DNA of 64,000 bases from Bacteroides bouchesdurhonensis (GTDB taxonomy: Bacteria > Bacteroidota > Bacteroidia > Bacteroidales > Bacteroidaceae). Of this stretch, positions 8,259 through 17,485 are shown piece after piece. Position 1 is the first letter of the stretch; each line of letters opens with the position of its first letter. The DNA is taken from positions 467,490 to 531,489 of the forward strand of contig NZ_LT707006.1 in the NCBI RefSeq assembly GCF_900155865.1. Direction: 5' to 3'. The notes under the pieces were generated by a model. That model ran no database searches. It saw nothing but the letters and a program-made list of their open reading frames with translations, and had not been told where the DNA came from. Both the position numbers and the translations under genes were made by a program.

Positions 8259-8349
8259 GCAGATTACCATTCAGTAGATACCAGTTCTGAAAGATGTAAA
8301 CAACTTGTTTCTTAGATAGCCTTATAAATATGCTACTACTTATTACAGT

Positions 8350-8886
8350 TCATTTGGAAATGTTATTCTCACTTTTATTCCTCCGCTTTTTCACTTGCTC
8401 CACTGCTTCAGATATGATTCCCTTGTTTTCAAAACGCTGCGTGTAATTGGTATAATCCGGATGAATACGTTCGTAAGTTGGGTCAGTGAATAAAGGACTC
8501 GTAATAATGTGGTCCGCAGTCGAACGGTTACAGCAGAAAACAATATTTTCAACTCCAGCCAGTCTGGTCAATGCTTTCACATCCGTATCGTGCGGCTGTA
8601 GTGTCATCGGATCTGTAAAAAAGAACAGATAGTCTATTTCTCCTTCTACGATCCGCGAACCAATTTGCTGGTCACCTCCTAAAGGACCAGATTTCAGGAT
8701 TGTGATATCCCATTTGATTTCAGGATGTTTTTCTTCAAGGGCTTTTTTAATTAGTGTACCGGTTGTACCCGTACAATAGAATTTATGTCCTATCAGACGT
8801 TCCGAGTTCCAGAGAACCCACTCTATCATGTCTTTTTTCATTGCATCGTGTGCAACAAGCCCAATTCTTCGAACAATTGTTTTCAT
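8350..8886 (-). CDS. mgsA: Methylglyoxal synthase
   Basis: 178 residues, slightly longer than the usual ~150 because of a basic C-terminal tail. It converts dihydroxyacetone phosphate to methylglyoxal and phosphate in the cytoplasm, a bypass of lower glycolysis that relieves sugar-phosphate build-up. The family signature is complete: a phosphate-binding GTTGTLI, the SGPLGGDQQIG loop, and FFTDPMTLQPHDTDVKALTR with the catalytic Asp/His region, ending in CNRSTAD. It is the last gene of the minus-strand island. The island also contains the aldolase that makes its substrate, which argues that the grouping is functional. It follows the arginase-like gene after 52 bases. Confidence 0.95.
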   Translation of the reverse strand: MKTIVRRIGLVAHDAMKKDMIEWVLWNSERLIGHKFYCTGTTGTLIKKALEEKHPEIKWDITILKSGPLGGDQQIGSRIVEGEIDYLFFFTDPMTLQPHDTDVKALTRLAGVENIVFCCNRSTADHIITSPLFTDPTYERIHPDYTNYTQRFENKGIISEAVEQVKKRRNKSENNISK

Positions 8887-8938
8887 AAAGCTAAATTATT
8901 TTTATATGATAAATTATAATAACAAGAAAAAACTAATT

Positions 8939-9748
8939 CTATTGAAGGCCGGAGGATGACCGGATAAGTCTGAGCAATTCTTTGTTTGCCCGGCTATCCA
9001 TGATGGTTTCCCGTTTTTCTTCAAAAAGATTGAGTGTTGTGGAGCATTCCCCACAGATGTCAATGCCCACTACCTGTTCTTTCTGAAGAATAACAGCCAG
9101 CAGTTTCTCCAATTCCCATAAGCTGAGAGAACCTTGATCCCAGTTTGTTGCTGCCGAAGCCGGATTCAAGACATCCTTGTCTATGGAAATGTAAACCGGC
9201 CCGTTGATATGTCCGGAAGAAAAGTCCTGCCAACCCTCTTCGTGCATGAGCGTAGTTTCACTGTAAAACCGGACTTGTCTTTCATATCCTTTCGGCACAG
9301 CCTGTATCAGTTTGTCTGAAGCACCTACGATAATTACTTTCTTGCAGTTGTTGTTATGGTCCAATATATCCTTTACCCAACTTCCGCAAGAAAGTATGTT
9401 GTCAAACAACGGTGGCTGCATATCGGGATGGTGGTCGAACACAATCAGCGAAAACGGAGTTTCGAGTTTGTCTGTCCAGAATTTAGTCAAATAATGATAA
9501 TTGCCTGAATCGATGAAATGGACTCCCTCCGCCGGATAATCAGCAATCATCCGCTTCAAAGCCAAAGTACCATCCCTGTCACAGTAGCCCTCTGTACCAT
9601 AAAGATGACGACAGTCCAGCCATATAAACTTATTGTTCCGGGCAAACGCCTCGTAGTCATACACTCCCGTGAAGTTCATGATGATGATCGGCCATGCTAT
9701 CCGTTTATCTGTTTTTTGATTTTGCCCGCTCATACGTTGTTTTTGCAT
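8939..9748 (-). CDS. Arginase/ureohydrolase-fold protein
   Basis: 269 residues. The binuclear-manganese motifs of the arginase superfamily are present: DHHPDMQ (equivalent to DAHxD) near residue 112 and SIDKDVLNP (SxDxD) near 189. A His in SGNYHYL may supply the remaining ligand in place of the usual GGDH. Members hydrolyse guanidino compounds (arginine, agmatine, formiminoglutamate) to urea or formamide. The usual substrate-loop residues are not recognisable, so the substrate is unknown. It follows the phosphorylase gene after 16 bases and is surely co-transcribed. In an acid- or stress-related island an ammonia- or polyamine-producing role is conceivable, but that is inference. MSGQNQ, five codons on, is an alternative start. 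Confidence 0.75.
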   Translation of the reverse strand: MQKQRMSGQNQKTDKRIAWPIIIMNFTGVYDYEAFARNNKFIWLDCRHLYGTEGYCDRDGTLALKRMIADYPAEGVHFIDSGNYHYLTKFWTDKLETPFSLIVFDHHPDMQPPLFDNILSCGSWVKDILDHNNNCKKVIIVGASDKLIQAVPKGYERQVRFYSETTLMHEEGWQDFSSGHINGPVYISIDKDVLNPASAATNWDQGSLSLWELEKLLAVILQKEQVVGIDICGECSTTLNLFEEKRETIMDSRANKELLRLIRSSSGLQ

Positions 9749-9764
9749 ATCCTTTTACTGTTCA

Positions 9765-12323
9765 TTAAAACCATCGTACATAACAGAAATCTTGCCGGTG
9801 AGGTAACAAAGCATTCTTGGGATACATACGGAAGGCCTGCTTGAAGCTTCCGGCGTTGAAAATGCCGGATGTCGCCTTAAAGGTATATAAATTCCCATTC
9901 TTGGAAACTGACGAAAGGGGAATTACCTCATATATGTGATCCTGACCGCCTTCATGCCTGATAATGACCGATTCTATTCCGATTGCGTCATCCAGGCCTT
10001 TCTCATCAACGACAACCGTCACCTCATATTCCTTTCCGGCTTCAACCGTGGCATTCAGCCCATTCCCAGCCTCTATGGATTTGATTTCTATGGCATCCCA
10101 TCTGCTCCGGACGTTTGCTTTCCAGTCAGCCATCATTTTCGCCTTCGCAAAGTTGTCGGCTGCCAGAATATGGAAATGCTCTGACAGCTTGTTATAGAAC
10201 CTGTCATAGTAGTCGTCCAACTGTCTTTTCATGGTAAAATGGGGAGCGATTTGTGCGATTGAGTTCTTGATATACTTGACCCAGTTTTCCGAATAGTTCT
10301 TCCCCCCATGCTCGTAATATAGTGGCAGGATGTCATGCTCCAACAAATAATAGATGGCTTCGGCATCCAACTGGTTTTGGTACTGTTCATTCTGATAAGT
10401 ACTTTTATCGGTCAGTGCCCATCCGGCATCCTTGCGGTATCCTTCATACCACCAACCGTCCAGCACGGAGAAATTAAGCACACCGTTCATCAATGCCTTC
10501 TCGCCCGACGTACCCGAAGCTTCTGCCAACCGCGTAGGGGTATTCATCCAGATATCCACACCCGAGATAAGATGGCGCGCCAGGTCCATGTCGTAATTCT
10601 CCAAGAATATGATTTTACCTAAAAATTCCGGGCGCCGGGATATTTCCACGATTTGCTTGATCAGTCCCTGCCCGGCACCGTCATTGGGATGGGCTTTGCC
10701 TGCAAAGATGAACTGTACCGGATATTTCGGATTATTCACGATCCTAGCAAGTCGGTCTATATCCGTGAACAGAAGATGAGCCCTCTTATATGTAGCAAAA
10801 CGGCGTCCGAAACCTATTAGAAGGGCATCGGGATTGAATCTCTCAAAAATGGAAACGCTCAATGCCGGATCAACCTGACTCCTGAGCCAGTCCTTGCTGC
10901 ATTTGCTTTTGATATAGTCCAGCAATTTTGCTTTCTGTTTTAACCGGGTATTCCATATCTCTTCATCTGGGATGCCATAGACAGCCTCCCAGATTTTCTG
11001 ATTGGACTGGTCACAGAAAAAGTTCTCATCAAAATTGTCCTTGAAAAGCTTTTTCCATTCTGCCGCACACCAGGTAGGCAGATGTACCCCGTTGGTTACA
11101 TAACCCACATGGTTCTCTTCCGGGAAGTATCCCTTCCAGATCGGCGCAAACATTTGCTGGGATACCGATTTATGTAACTTGCTGACGCCGTTTACCTCCT
11201 GGCAGGTCTTGCAGGCGAAGACAGACATGCAGAAACGTTCCTCCTTGTCTCCCGGATTGTGACGCCCGAGATCCATCAGGTTATCCCAGGTTATACCCAA
11301 CTTGCCAGGATATCCCTTCATATATTTATTGAAAAGCCCTTCGTCAAAATAATCATGACCAGCGGGTACGGGAGTATGTACGGTATAAAGTGAGGAAGCA
11401 CGTACCAGCTCCATGGCCTGCCCAAAATTCAAGCCGCCATTTATGTAATCACAAAGCCGCTGGATATTGATCAATGCGGCATGCCCCTCATTACAGTGAT
11501 ATACATCCTTCGTTATACCCAAAGCTTTCAGCGTCATCATCCCGCCTATGCCAAGCAGAATTTCCTGTTTTAGCCGATTCTCCCAGTCACCTCCATACAG
11601 ATGGTGAGTGATAGGGCGGTCAAACTCGCTGTTGAGTTCATTGTCCGTATCCAGCAGATAAAGGGGGATACGCCCCACACTGGCTTTCCAAACATTGGCA
11701 TGTACCACAAAACTGTCGGCATAGGGGACGTGGATTACCAGTTGTTTCCCATCCGGTTGCATTACCTTTTCAATCGGGAGCTGCCCGAAATTCTGCGCTT
11801 TATAATTGACTGTCTGCTGGCCGTCCATGGAAAGCGACTGGTCAAAATAACCGTAACGGTACAAAAGTCCTATGGCACAAAGGTCCACATTGCTGTCCGA
11901 CGCCTCTTTCAGGTAATCCCCCGCCAACATTCCCAAACCACCGGAATATATCTTAAGAACTTCATCCAAGCCGTATTCCATGCTGAAATAAGCTATTGAC
12001 GGGCGCTGGTGGTCCGGTTCCACATCGATGTATTTTTTGAAGGCGGAATAGACGGCATCCATTTTATAGACAAAGTTCTCATCATGTGCCAGCGCTACCA
12101 GCTTTTCATAATTTATCCGCTCCAGAAACAATACCGGATTCTGTTCCACCTCTTTCCAAAGTCCCGGGTCCAAATCACAATACAGTTTCTTTACGTCATC
12201 ATTCCATGTCCACCAGAGATTATGTGCGATTTCTGCAAGCTTCCGCAGTTCTGCAGGAAGATGTGAACCTACTGTAATCTCCCTCCATTGAGGGGTATTT
12301 ACATTATAACTTGAATATTCCAT
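9765..12323 (-). CDS. glgP: Alpha-glucan (glycogen/maltodextrin) phosphorylase
   Basis: 852 residues, the length of the DUF3417-containing branch of GT35. It releases glucose 1-phosphate from the non-reducing ends of alpha-1,4-glucans using pyridoxal phosphate. The N-terminus ([16 protein letters not shown]) is the DUF3417 region. FSMEYGL and [13 protein letters not shown] form the N-terminal catalytic lobe, and EGHAALI follows. [12 protein letters not shown] and [10 protein letters not shown] mark the C-terminal lobe. The cofactor lysine lies in [14 protein letters not shown] (Lys ~609). It is in an operon with the antiporter upstream (27-base gap) and the arginase-like gene downstream. Within the island it supplies hexose phosphate from stored glycogen to the phosphofructokinase and aldolase. 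Confidence 0.94.
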   Translation of the reverse strand: MEYSSYNVNTPQWREITVGSHLPAELRKLAEIAHNLWWTWNDDVKKLYCDLDPGLWKEVEQNPVLFLERINYEKLVALAHDENFVYKMDAVYSAFKKYIDVEPDHQRPSIAYFSMEYGLDEVLKIYSGGLGMLAGDYLKEASDSNVDLCAIGLLYRYGYFDQSLSMDGQQTVNYKAQNFGQLPIEKVMQPDGKQLVIHVPYADSFVVHANVWKASVGRIPLYLLDTDNELNSEFDRPITHHLYGGDWENRLKQEILLGIGGMMTLKALGITKDVYHCNEGHAALINIQRLCDYINGGLNFGQAMELVRASSLYTVHTPVPAGHDYFDEGLFNKYMKGYPGKLGITWDNLMDLGRHNPGDKEERFCMSVFACKTCQEVNGVSKLHKSVSQQMFAPIWKGYFPEENHVGYVTNGVHLPTWCAAEWKKLFKDNFDENFFCDQSNQKIWEAVYGIPDEEIWNTRLKQKAKLLDYIKSKCSKDWLRSQVDPALSVSIFERFNPDALLIGFGRRFATYKRAHLLFTDIDRLARIVNNPKYPVQFIFAGKAHPNDGAGQGLIKQIVEISRRPEFLGKIIFLENYDMDLARHLISGVDIWMNTPTRLAEASGTSGEKALMNGVLNFSVLDGWWYEGYRKDAGWALTDKSTYQNEQYQNQLDAEAIYYLLEHDILPLYYEHGGKNYSENWVKYIKNSIAQIAPHFTMKRQLDDYYDRFYNKLSEHFHILAADNFAKAKMMADWKANVRSRWDAIEIKSIEAGNGLNATVEAGKEYEVTVVVDEKGLDDAIGIESVIIRHEGGQDHIYEVIPLSSVSKNGNLYTFKATSGIFNAGSFKQAFRMYPKNALLPHRQDFCYVRWF

Positions 12324-12350
12324 GACATTTTATATTAAATTAAATAAGTT

Positions 12351-14597
12351 CTAATCTTTATTCAATCCTTTTATTATTTTTCGTTTACCGACAATCCATA
12401 CCGTATCATTCTCCTTGAAAATTGTATCAGGGTCTGGATTCATAATATTCACGGTACTTCTCTCTATTCCGATAATGATGCTATCCGATATGTCTGCCTC
12501 CCGGATCGTCTTTCCGATCAATGGTGAACCTCCTTCGACAGGAAATTGCCCTATTTCCATCTCATCCTGCGAGGATGTTCCGTTCCCGTTCCTTTCTACC
12601 TTCTTTTGCTCCATGGATGTCCGGAAGCTTTCCAACTGCCGGTCCGTACCTACGACCGTAACCTTGTCATATGGATAGAGATGCTCTTCCCCTTGTGGTA
12701 TATCCAGGCGTTTTTCTCCACGGGTGATTGAAATCACATTTATCTGAAACAAGGTGCGCAGGCTGCTTTCTTTTAATGTTCTGCCCACATATATGGAATC
12801 AGGGGATACTGTGAAATCCGCCAAATGTAATTCCTTGAACGGGATATTGCTGCCAAGGGTGGAGCCTGTATCACTTTCTGTAGAAAGTCCATTCCCATCC
12901 GTCCCTTGAAAGTTTGCCATAAATTGTCTCTCTATAGTCAGCGACCGTTTCTTGATCCGCTTGGAGAAATAAATGACGGCAATGATAAGGGAAGAAACTA
13001 CCAGCCCGGCTCCCAAGGCAACATTGAAAAGATGGGTAATGATACTCATCATGATAATCGTGCAAATCAGTATTTTGACAAGTACGATTGATACCAAAGG
13101 CCCTCTGTTGAACTTGTTGTCCGTCCAGAGTTTACGGAACTCGGCTGAATTGTTCTTTTTCATGATGATGGCCCATAGAAACGGAGATATGACAAGAAAG
13201 ATGATGATGAAGCCCAACAAGTTCCCTTCCATTCCCGGCAGACTTTTCCTAATCAAAGGATGCACATAGGAAAAATATAAAGTGATGAAAAAAACGCATA
13301 CGACCAGATAGAGTGTGACAGACACCAGCATAGACCGGATCAGTTTATGCCAAGTGCCCTGGTGTTTTACAGTCATTGCCCCGGACGTATAGTGTACGAG
13401 ATAATCTTTCAGGAATCCAGGCATGTGGATGTCTATAAACCGGTATGCCGGTTCCGAAAGCCGTATCATATAGGGGGTAAGAAAAGTCGTTATGACAGAT
13501 ACGGCCACTATGACCGGATAGAGATACTTGTCCGTGACATTCAGACTGACGCCTAAAGATGCGATGATGAATGCGAACTCACCGACCTGTGTCAGTGAAA
13601 AGCCGGACTGTATGGCAATTTTCAACGGCTGGCCGGAAAGCAGGACACCAAAGCTCCCGAACAGGACCTGACCGGACAGTACCAGCAATGTCAGGATAAG
13701 AATAGGGACGGCATATTCCCACATCATGGCAGGATCGATCATCATTCCCACCGACACGAAAAATATGGAAGCGAACAGGTCTTTTACCGGCTGTACGATA
13801 TGTGCGATTTTTTCCGCTTCAACGGTCTCTGCCAGCAGGGACCCCATGACAAAGGCTCCCAATGCGGCAGAAAATCCCGCTTTTGTCGCAATCATCACCA
13901 TTCCCAGGCAAAGTCCCAGAGAGGTTATCAATAAAATCTCGTTGCTGGTGAAACGGCGTATCTTCTTCAGCAGGGTAGGTATCAGATAGATACCCAATGC
14001 CGACCAGAAAATCAGGAAAGCGGCCAGCTTCAATATACTTTCCAGCATCTCCTTCCCTTCAAAATGTTTGCCTACCGCCAACGTGGAAAGAATAACCATC
14101 ATCACTACCGCCACCAGATCTTCGATGACAAGAATCCCCAAGACAATGCCGGTGAATTTCTGTTGGAGAAGTCCCATGTCATTGAAGGCCTTGAATACGA
14201 TGGCCGTGGACGACATGGACAACATTCCACCCAGAAAAATACTGCTCATGTGGGAGAACCCCATTGCATTCCCCGCTGTATAGCCTATGAACATCATGCC
14301 ACATACAATAGTGACAGTGGCAACGATAGCCGTAATGCCCACATTTATCAATTTCTTGAACGAAAAGTCCAGTCCCATCGCGAACAGCAGAAAAATGACA
14401 CCGATGTCCGCCCATATTTTGATATTGGCAGGATCGGAAACAGTCGGGACCAGGGAAACGGAAGGACCCGCCATAATACCGGCTACAATGTAGCCCAATA
14501 TGACCGGTTGCTTCAGCCACTTGAAAATGACGGTTACAATACCGGCAATAATCAGAATTATGGCAAGATCCGATATTAAAGGAGCAACTTCTGACAT
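12351..14597 (-). CDS. KefB-like cation/proton antiporter (CPA2) with two RCK-C domains
   Basis: 748 residues. The first ~390 form a CPA2 exchanger with about 12 membrane segments (GYIVAGIMAGPS, FAMGLDFSFKKL, ALGAFVMGSLLAET, SVGMMIDPAMMW). Two to three further membrane segments follow (about 420-560). Two TrkA-C/RCK-C regulatory domains come last, with VGRTLKESSLRTLFQINVI and IGKTIREADISDSIIIGIE. There is no NAD-binding TrkA-N domain, unlike classical KefB/KefC. The protein should exchange K+ or Na+ for protons, and such proteins protect against electrophiles such as methylglyoxal by acidifying the cytoplasm. A methylglyoxal synthase in the same operon makes that role attractive here, but it is inferred. 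It lies 13 bases after pfkA. Confidence 0.9.
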   Translation of the reverse strand: MSEVAPLISDLAIILIIAGIVTVIFKWLKQPVILGYIVAGIMAGPSVSLVPTVSDPANIKIWADIGVIFLLFAMGLDFSFKKLINVGITAIVATVTIVCGMMFIGYTAGNAMGFSHMSSIFLGGMLSMSSTAIVFKAFNDMGLLQQKFTGIVLGILVIEDLVAVVMMVILSTLAVGKHFEGKEMLESILKLAAFLIFWSALGIYLIPTLLKKIRRFTSNEILLITSLGLCLGMVMIATKAGFSAALGAFVMGSLLAETVEAEKIAHIVQPVKDLFASIFFVSVGMMIDPAMMWEYAVPILILTLLVLSGQVLFGSFGVLLSGQPLKIAIQSGFSLTQVGEFAFIIASLGVSLNVTDKYLYPVIVAVSVITTFLTPYMIRLSEPAYRFIDIHMPGFLKDYLVHYTSGAMTVKHQGTWHKLIRSMLVSVTLYLVVCVFFITLYFSYVHPLIRKSLPGMEGNLLGFIIIFLVISPFLWAIIMKKNNSAEFRKLWTDNKFNRGPLVSIVLVKILICTIIMMSIITHLFNVALGAGLVVSSLIIAVIYFSKRIKKRSLTIERQFMANFQGTDGNGLSTESDTGSTLGSNIPFKELHLADFTVSPDSIYVGRTLKESSLRTLFQINVISITRGEKRLDIPQGEEHLYPYDKVTVVGTDRQLESFRTSMEQKKVERNGNGTSSQDEMEIGQFPVEGGSPLIGKTIREADISDSIIIGIERSTVNIMNPDPDTIFKENDTVWIVGKRKIIKGLNKD

Positions 14598-14610
14598 ATT
14601 AACGGTTATT

Positions 14611-15597
14611 TTAGATCGATAATTCGTTAAGGACCCGGATCAGGCTTTTGTCAATAGGCTTGTCCTTTTTGATTGCCTGGACAAAAGGAACATAAACAAT
14701 CTCGTTGTTCCGTATGCCTATCATAACATTTCGCTGGCCTTCCATCAAGGCCTGGATTGCGGCTTCACCCAGCCGGCTTGCCAGTATGCGGTCATTGGCA
14801 CTCGGAGCGCCACCCCGTTGCAGATGGCCCAGGATAGAAACCCTGACATCATATCCGGGATATTCCTTCTTTACCCGGTCGGCGTAATACATGGCACCTC
14901 CATTCTTGTTTTCAGGACTTTCGGTCACAATTACGATGCTGCTGTTTTTCGTCTTTCTGAATCCACGTCCGATGAATGTTTCCAACTGGTCCACGTCCGT
15001 CCGGTCTTCCGGAATGATGGCCGCTTCAGCACCGGAAGCTATTGCGCTGTTTTGTGCCAGGAAGCCCGCATCACGCCCCATCACCTCGACAAAGAAAATG
15101 CGGTCGTGCGAGGTGGCCGTATCCCGGATTTTGTCCACACACTCCACGATGGTGTTCAGGGCCGTATCATATCCTATGGTAAAATCGGTGCCGTACAGAT
15201 CATTGTCAATGGTGCCGGGCAATCCTATGCACGTCACATCATACTCCTCCGCAAAGATCCGGGCTCCCGTCAGGGAACCGTCTCCACCGATAATTATCAA
15301 TGCATTGATGTTCTCTTTCTGTATGATCTCATAAGCTTTCTTGCGTCCTTCGGGAGTGATGAAAGTCTCGGAGCGGGCTGTTTTCAGTATGGTACCTCCC
15401 CTCTGGATAATGCTGCTTACGTCTTCCGTAGTGAGTTCTTTCACTTCACCGGCAATCAGCCCCTCGTAACCTCTATAAATTCCTTTCACTTTAAATCCGT
15501 TAAAAATAGCGGCGCGGGTCACGGCACGGATAGCCGCATTCATTCCGGAAGCGTCCCCTCCGGAAGTCAGAATTCCTATATATTCATCTTTTTTCAT
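14611..15597 (-). CDS. pfkA: ATP-dependent 6-phosphofructokinase
   Basis: 328 residues, standard for bacterial PfkA. It phosphorylates fructose 6-phosphate to the 1,6-bisphosphate. [16 protein letters not shown] is the nucleotide-binding start. GGDGSLTGA carries Gly where PPi-dependent enzymes carry Asp. [18 protein letters not shown] contains the catalytic Asp, [10 protein letters not shown] binds sugar phosphate, and [15 protein letters not shown] is a family block. It follows the sigma-factor gene after 22 bases. Bacteroides normally have other PFK genes elsewhere, so this is probably an extra, condition-specific copy; that cannot be checked in this window. Confidence 0.95.
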   Translation of the reverse strand: MKKDEYIGILTSGGDASGMNAAIRAVTRAAIFNGFKVKGIYRGYEGLIAGEVKELTTEDVSSIIQRGGTILKTARSETFITPEGRKKAYEIIQKENINALIIIGGDGSLTGARIFAEEYDVTCIGLPGTIDNDLYGTDFTIGYDTALNTIVECVDKIRDTATSHDRIFFVEVMGRDAGFLAQNSAIASGAEAAIIPEDRTDVDQLETFIGRGFRKTKNSSIVIVTESPENKNGGAMYYADRVKKEYPGYDVRVSILGHLQRGGAPSANDRILASRLGEAAIQALMEGQRNVMIGIRNNEIVYVPFVQAIKKDKPIDKSLIRVLNELSI

Positions 15598-15619
15598 CTA
15601 TCTCAGTTCTTGTTTTGTT

Positions 15620-16117
15620 TCATTCTGCCAATATAGCTTTCAGTTTTTTCCGGCAGTGAAAAATACGGCTCTTTATAGTTCCCAAACTCACGCCGGTTCT
15701 TTCCGCTATCTCACGGTATTTGAATCCTGACAGGTACATCTCAAAAGGTATGAAATGTGACTCCGGTACACTTTTGATGGCATTACGTATCTTTTCCAGG
15801 TCATAGTTCTTGTCCACCTCCTCTCTACAGGACTCGTCCATGATCCGCGAATAATATGCAGGATCGGAGGATATGTACAGGCGGGTATGACCGACCTCCG
15901 CCCGGTAACCGTTGATAAACGTGTTGCGCATGATGATAAACAGCCACCCTTTGAAATTCGTGTTCTTGTTGTAACTTTCTTTGTGAAGCATTGCCTTGAG
16001 CAGGGTATCCTGCAACAGGTCTTCCGCCTTCTCCCTGTTAGCTGTCAGTTTGTACGCAAAACGGAACAGTTCGTCCTGTACGCCAAGTAGTTCTTTTTCA
16101 AAATTGAATTCCTTCAT
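15620..16117 (-). CDS. ECF-type RNA polymerase sigma factor
   Basis: 165 residues with the two-domain ECF layout: sigma-2 (LFRFAYKLTANREKAEDLLQDTLLKAM and FKGWLFIIMRNTFINGYR) and sigma-4 (FEMYLSGFKYREIAERTGVSLGTIKSRIFHCRKKL, the -35-binding helix-turn-helix). No anti-sigma gene is next to it; the neighbours are Hsp20 upstream and pfkA downstream. It probably directs transcription of the island or of a wider stress regulon, with control at the level of its own expression or by a distant partner. The 101-base gap to Hsp20 holds a strong hairpin and a 16-bp palindrome. Confidence 0.92.
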   Translation of the reverse strand: MKEFNFEKELLGVQDELFRFAYKLTANREKAEDLLQDTLLKAMLHKESYNKNTNFKGWLFIIMRNTFINGYRAEVGHTRLYISSDPAYYSRIMDESCREEVDKNYDLEKIRNAIKSVPESHFIPFEMYLSGFKYREIAERTGVSLGTIKSRIFHCRKKLKAILAE

Positions 16118-16154
16118 CGGTTGTGCCGGTTCCCTGTTCCGGAAGTGTCTGTTA

Positions 16155-16219
16155 AAGGTCGGACGGCTTTTCCGAACAAGAAAAGCCTGTCCGACCTTAC
16201 GACATTCCAGATCTGGAAT
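16155..16219 (-). promoter_or_regulatory. Hairpin plus 16-bp palindrome between Hsp20 and the sigma gene
   Basis: A long stem (AAGGTCGGAC and GGCTTTTC pairing with GAAAAGCC, one bulged T, GTCCGACCTT; 16155-16198) is preceded, in the reading direction, by the perfect palindrome ATTCCAGATCTGGAAT (16204-16219). The palindrome touches the Hsp20 stop codon. The stem is strong enough to end or attenuate transcription after Hsp20, though the T-run behind it is poor (TTTAACA). The palindrome could be an operator for the sigma gene. Confidence 0.5.
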
Positions 16220-16647
16220 TATTTAACCTCGATAGCCTTGAAAGTTTTTTGTTTTTCTTCCTCCTTCATTTTCGGGATTTCAATGGACAGAATCCCGTGT
16301 TCGACTTTTGCGGAGATCTTATCCTTCTCCACATTTTCAGGCAGCAGGATGGTCTGCTGGAACTTGGAATATGAGAATTCGCGGCGGAGATACTTCTTGT
16401 CTTTCTTCTCCTCCTTCTTCTCTTCTTTCTTTTCCATGCAGATTGTCAGGTTGTTGTTCTCGTCAACATTCACCTTGAAATCATCCTTTGTCATTCCGGG
16501 AGCCGCCATTTCAACCTTGTAGTCCTTGTCATTCTCAATGACATTGATGGCAGGAGCCGTAACTCCCGTTTTTGCCAGCCACTCATTCTCGAAGAAATCG
16601 TTAAAAATACTCGGCAACCAGTTTGAGTTTGTTTTTACAGGTACCAT
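16219..16647 (-). CDS. Small heat-shock protein (Hsp20 / alpha-crystallin)
   Basis: 142 residues. The N-terminal arm is short. The alpha-crystallin domain (about residues 38-135) includes VEMAAPGMTKDDFKV and ends with the family signature HGILSIEIPK. A lysine/glutamate-rich stretch (EKKEEKKEEKKDKKY) sits in the loop between the strands. These ATP-independent chaperones hold unfolding proteins during heat or oxidative stress. The gene has an unusually strong Shine-Dalgarno for this organism group and is followed by a stable hairpin. It sits between gpmA and the sigma gene in the island. Confidence 0.95.
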   Translation of the reverse strand: MVPVKTNSNWLPSIFNDFFENEWLAKTGVTAPAINVIENDKDYKVEMAAPGMTKDDFKVNVDENNNLTICMEKKEEKKEEKKDKKYLRREFSYSKFQQTILLPENVEKDKISAKVEHGILSIEIPKMKEEEKQKTFKAIEVK

Positions 16648-16651
16648 TTTT

Positions 16652-16658
16652 ACCTCCT
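16652..16658 (-). promoter_or_regulatory. Canonical Shine-Dalgarno of Hsp20
   Basis: On the minus strand AGGAGGT lies five bases before the ATG at 16647 within an A-rich leader. Bacteroides genes seldom use such a strong site, so it suggests either very high translation of the chaperone or acquisition from another phylum. Confidence 0.6.
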
Positions 16659-16722
16659 TTTTTAATTGTTAATAAATAAAATATTCAAAAAGACAATACA
16701 ATCCAGTCTGATTGACTGACTT

Positions 16723-17472
16723 TTATCGTCTGATCATACCTTGTTCAGCTACAGCCTTTGTCCGTTTCCGTATCTCTTCCGGGTTTCCAAGGTAGTAGTC
16801 CTTGACAAGAACCAGTCTGTCGTCAAATTCAAAGACATAAGGAACCGCCGTAGGCAGGTTCAGGTTGGAAATATCCGTATCGGAAATCCCTTTGAGATGC
16901 TTGATGATTCCGCGCAGGCTGTTGCCATGGGCGACTACCAGCAGGCTGTCCTTATACATCAATGCGGGAAAGATGATGCATTCCCAGTAAGGCATGACAC
17001 GCCCAATAGCATCTTTCAGGGATTCCGTACGGGGAAGTTCCCTATCTGGCACACCGGCATAGCGGATATCCATGCCCGGATTACGGGGATCATCTTTGCC
17101 TACCGGAGCGGGAGCCACGTCATAGCTTCTTCGCCAGATGTGTACTTGTTCTTCACCATATTGGACCGTCGTCTCACTCTTATTCAGTCCTTGAAGCATG
17201 CCGTAATGCTTCTCGTTCAGCCGCCAGGTCTTTTCAACCGGAATCCAGTCTTCATCCAGCCGGTCCAGGACACAGTTCAACGTTTTTACGGCACGTTTCA
17301 AGTAAGAAGTGTAAGCTGCCTCAAAAGAAAATCCGGCCTCCCGTAATGCATCGCCTGCCTTGCAGGCTTCTTCGACTCCTTTCTCGCTTAAATCCACGTC
17401 CGTCCATCCGGTAAAACGGTTTTCTTTGTTCCATAGGCTTTCGCCATGACGTAATAACACTATTCTTTTCAT
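16723..17472 (-). CDS. gpmA: 2,3-bisphosphoglycerate-dependent phosphoglycerate mutase
   Basis: 249 residues from Met 17472, chosen because AAAGGAGAAG lies just ahead of it; a start seven codons earlier (17493) would overlap the aldolase gene. It interconverts 3- and 2-phosphoglycerate through a phosphohistidine and needs no metal. The active site is visible: LRHGES (residues 7-12, phospho-His 9), [31 protein letters not shown], and [15 protein letters not shown] with the second His. The other bacterial mutase class is manganese-dependent. A cofactor-type copy beside a class I aldolase means two glycolytic steps here are served by metal-free isozymes. It follows the aldolase gene after 13 bases. 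Confidence 0.95.
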   Translation of the reverse strand: MKRIVLLRHGESLWNKENRFTGWTDVDLSEKGVEEACKAGDALREAGFSFEAAYTSYLKRAVKTLNCVLDRLDEDWIPVEKTWRLNEKHYGMLQGLNKSETTVQYGEEQVHIWRRSYDVAPAPVGKDDPRNPGMDIRYAGVPDRELPRTESLKDAIGRVMPYWECIIFPALMYKDSLLVVAHGNSLRGIIKHLKGISDTDISNLNLPTAVPYVFEFDDRLVLVKDYYLGNPEEIRKRTKAVAEQGMIRR

Positions 17473-17485
17473 GGATACTTCTCCT

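Noticed and set aside
8156..8287. 42-codon plus-strand ORF with a GAAAGGAG leader before ATG, encoding MYTRNALVLFRLG and more
   Set aside because: No recognisable family, it overlaps the 11-bp hairpin at 8232-8258, and a lone Shine-Dalgarno match is weak evidence in this group of bacteria.
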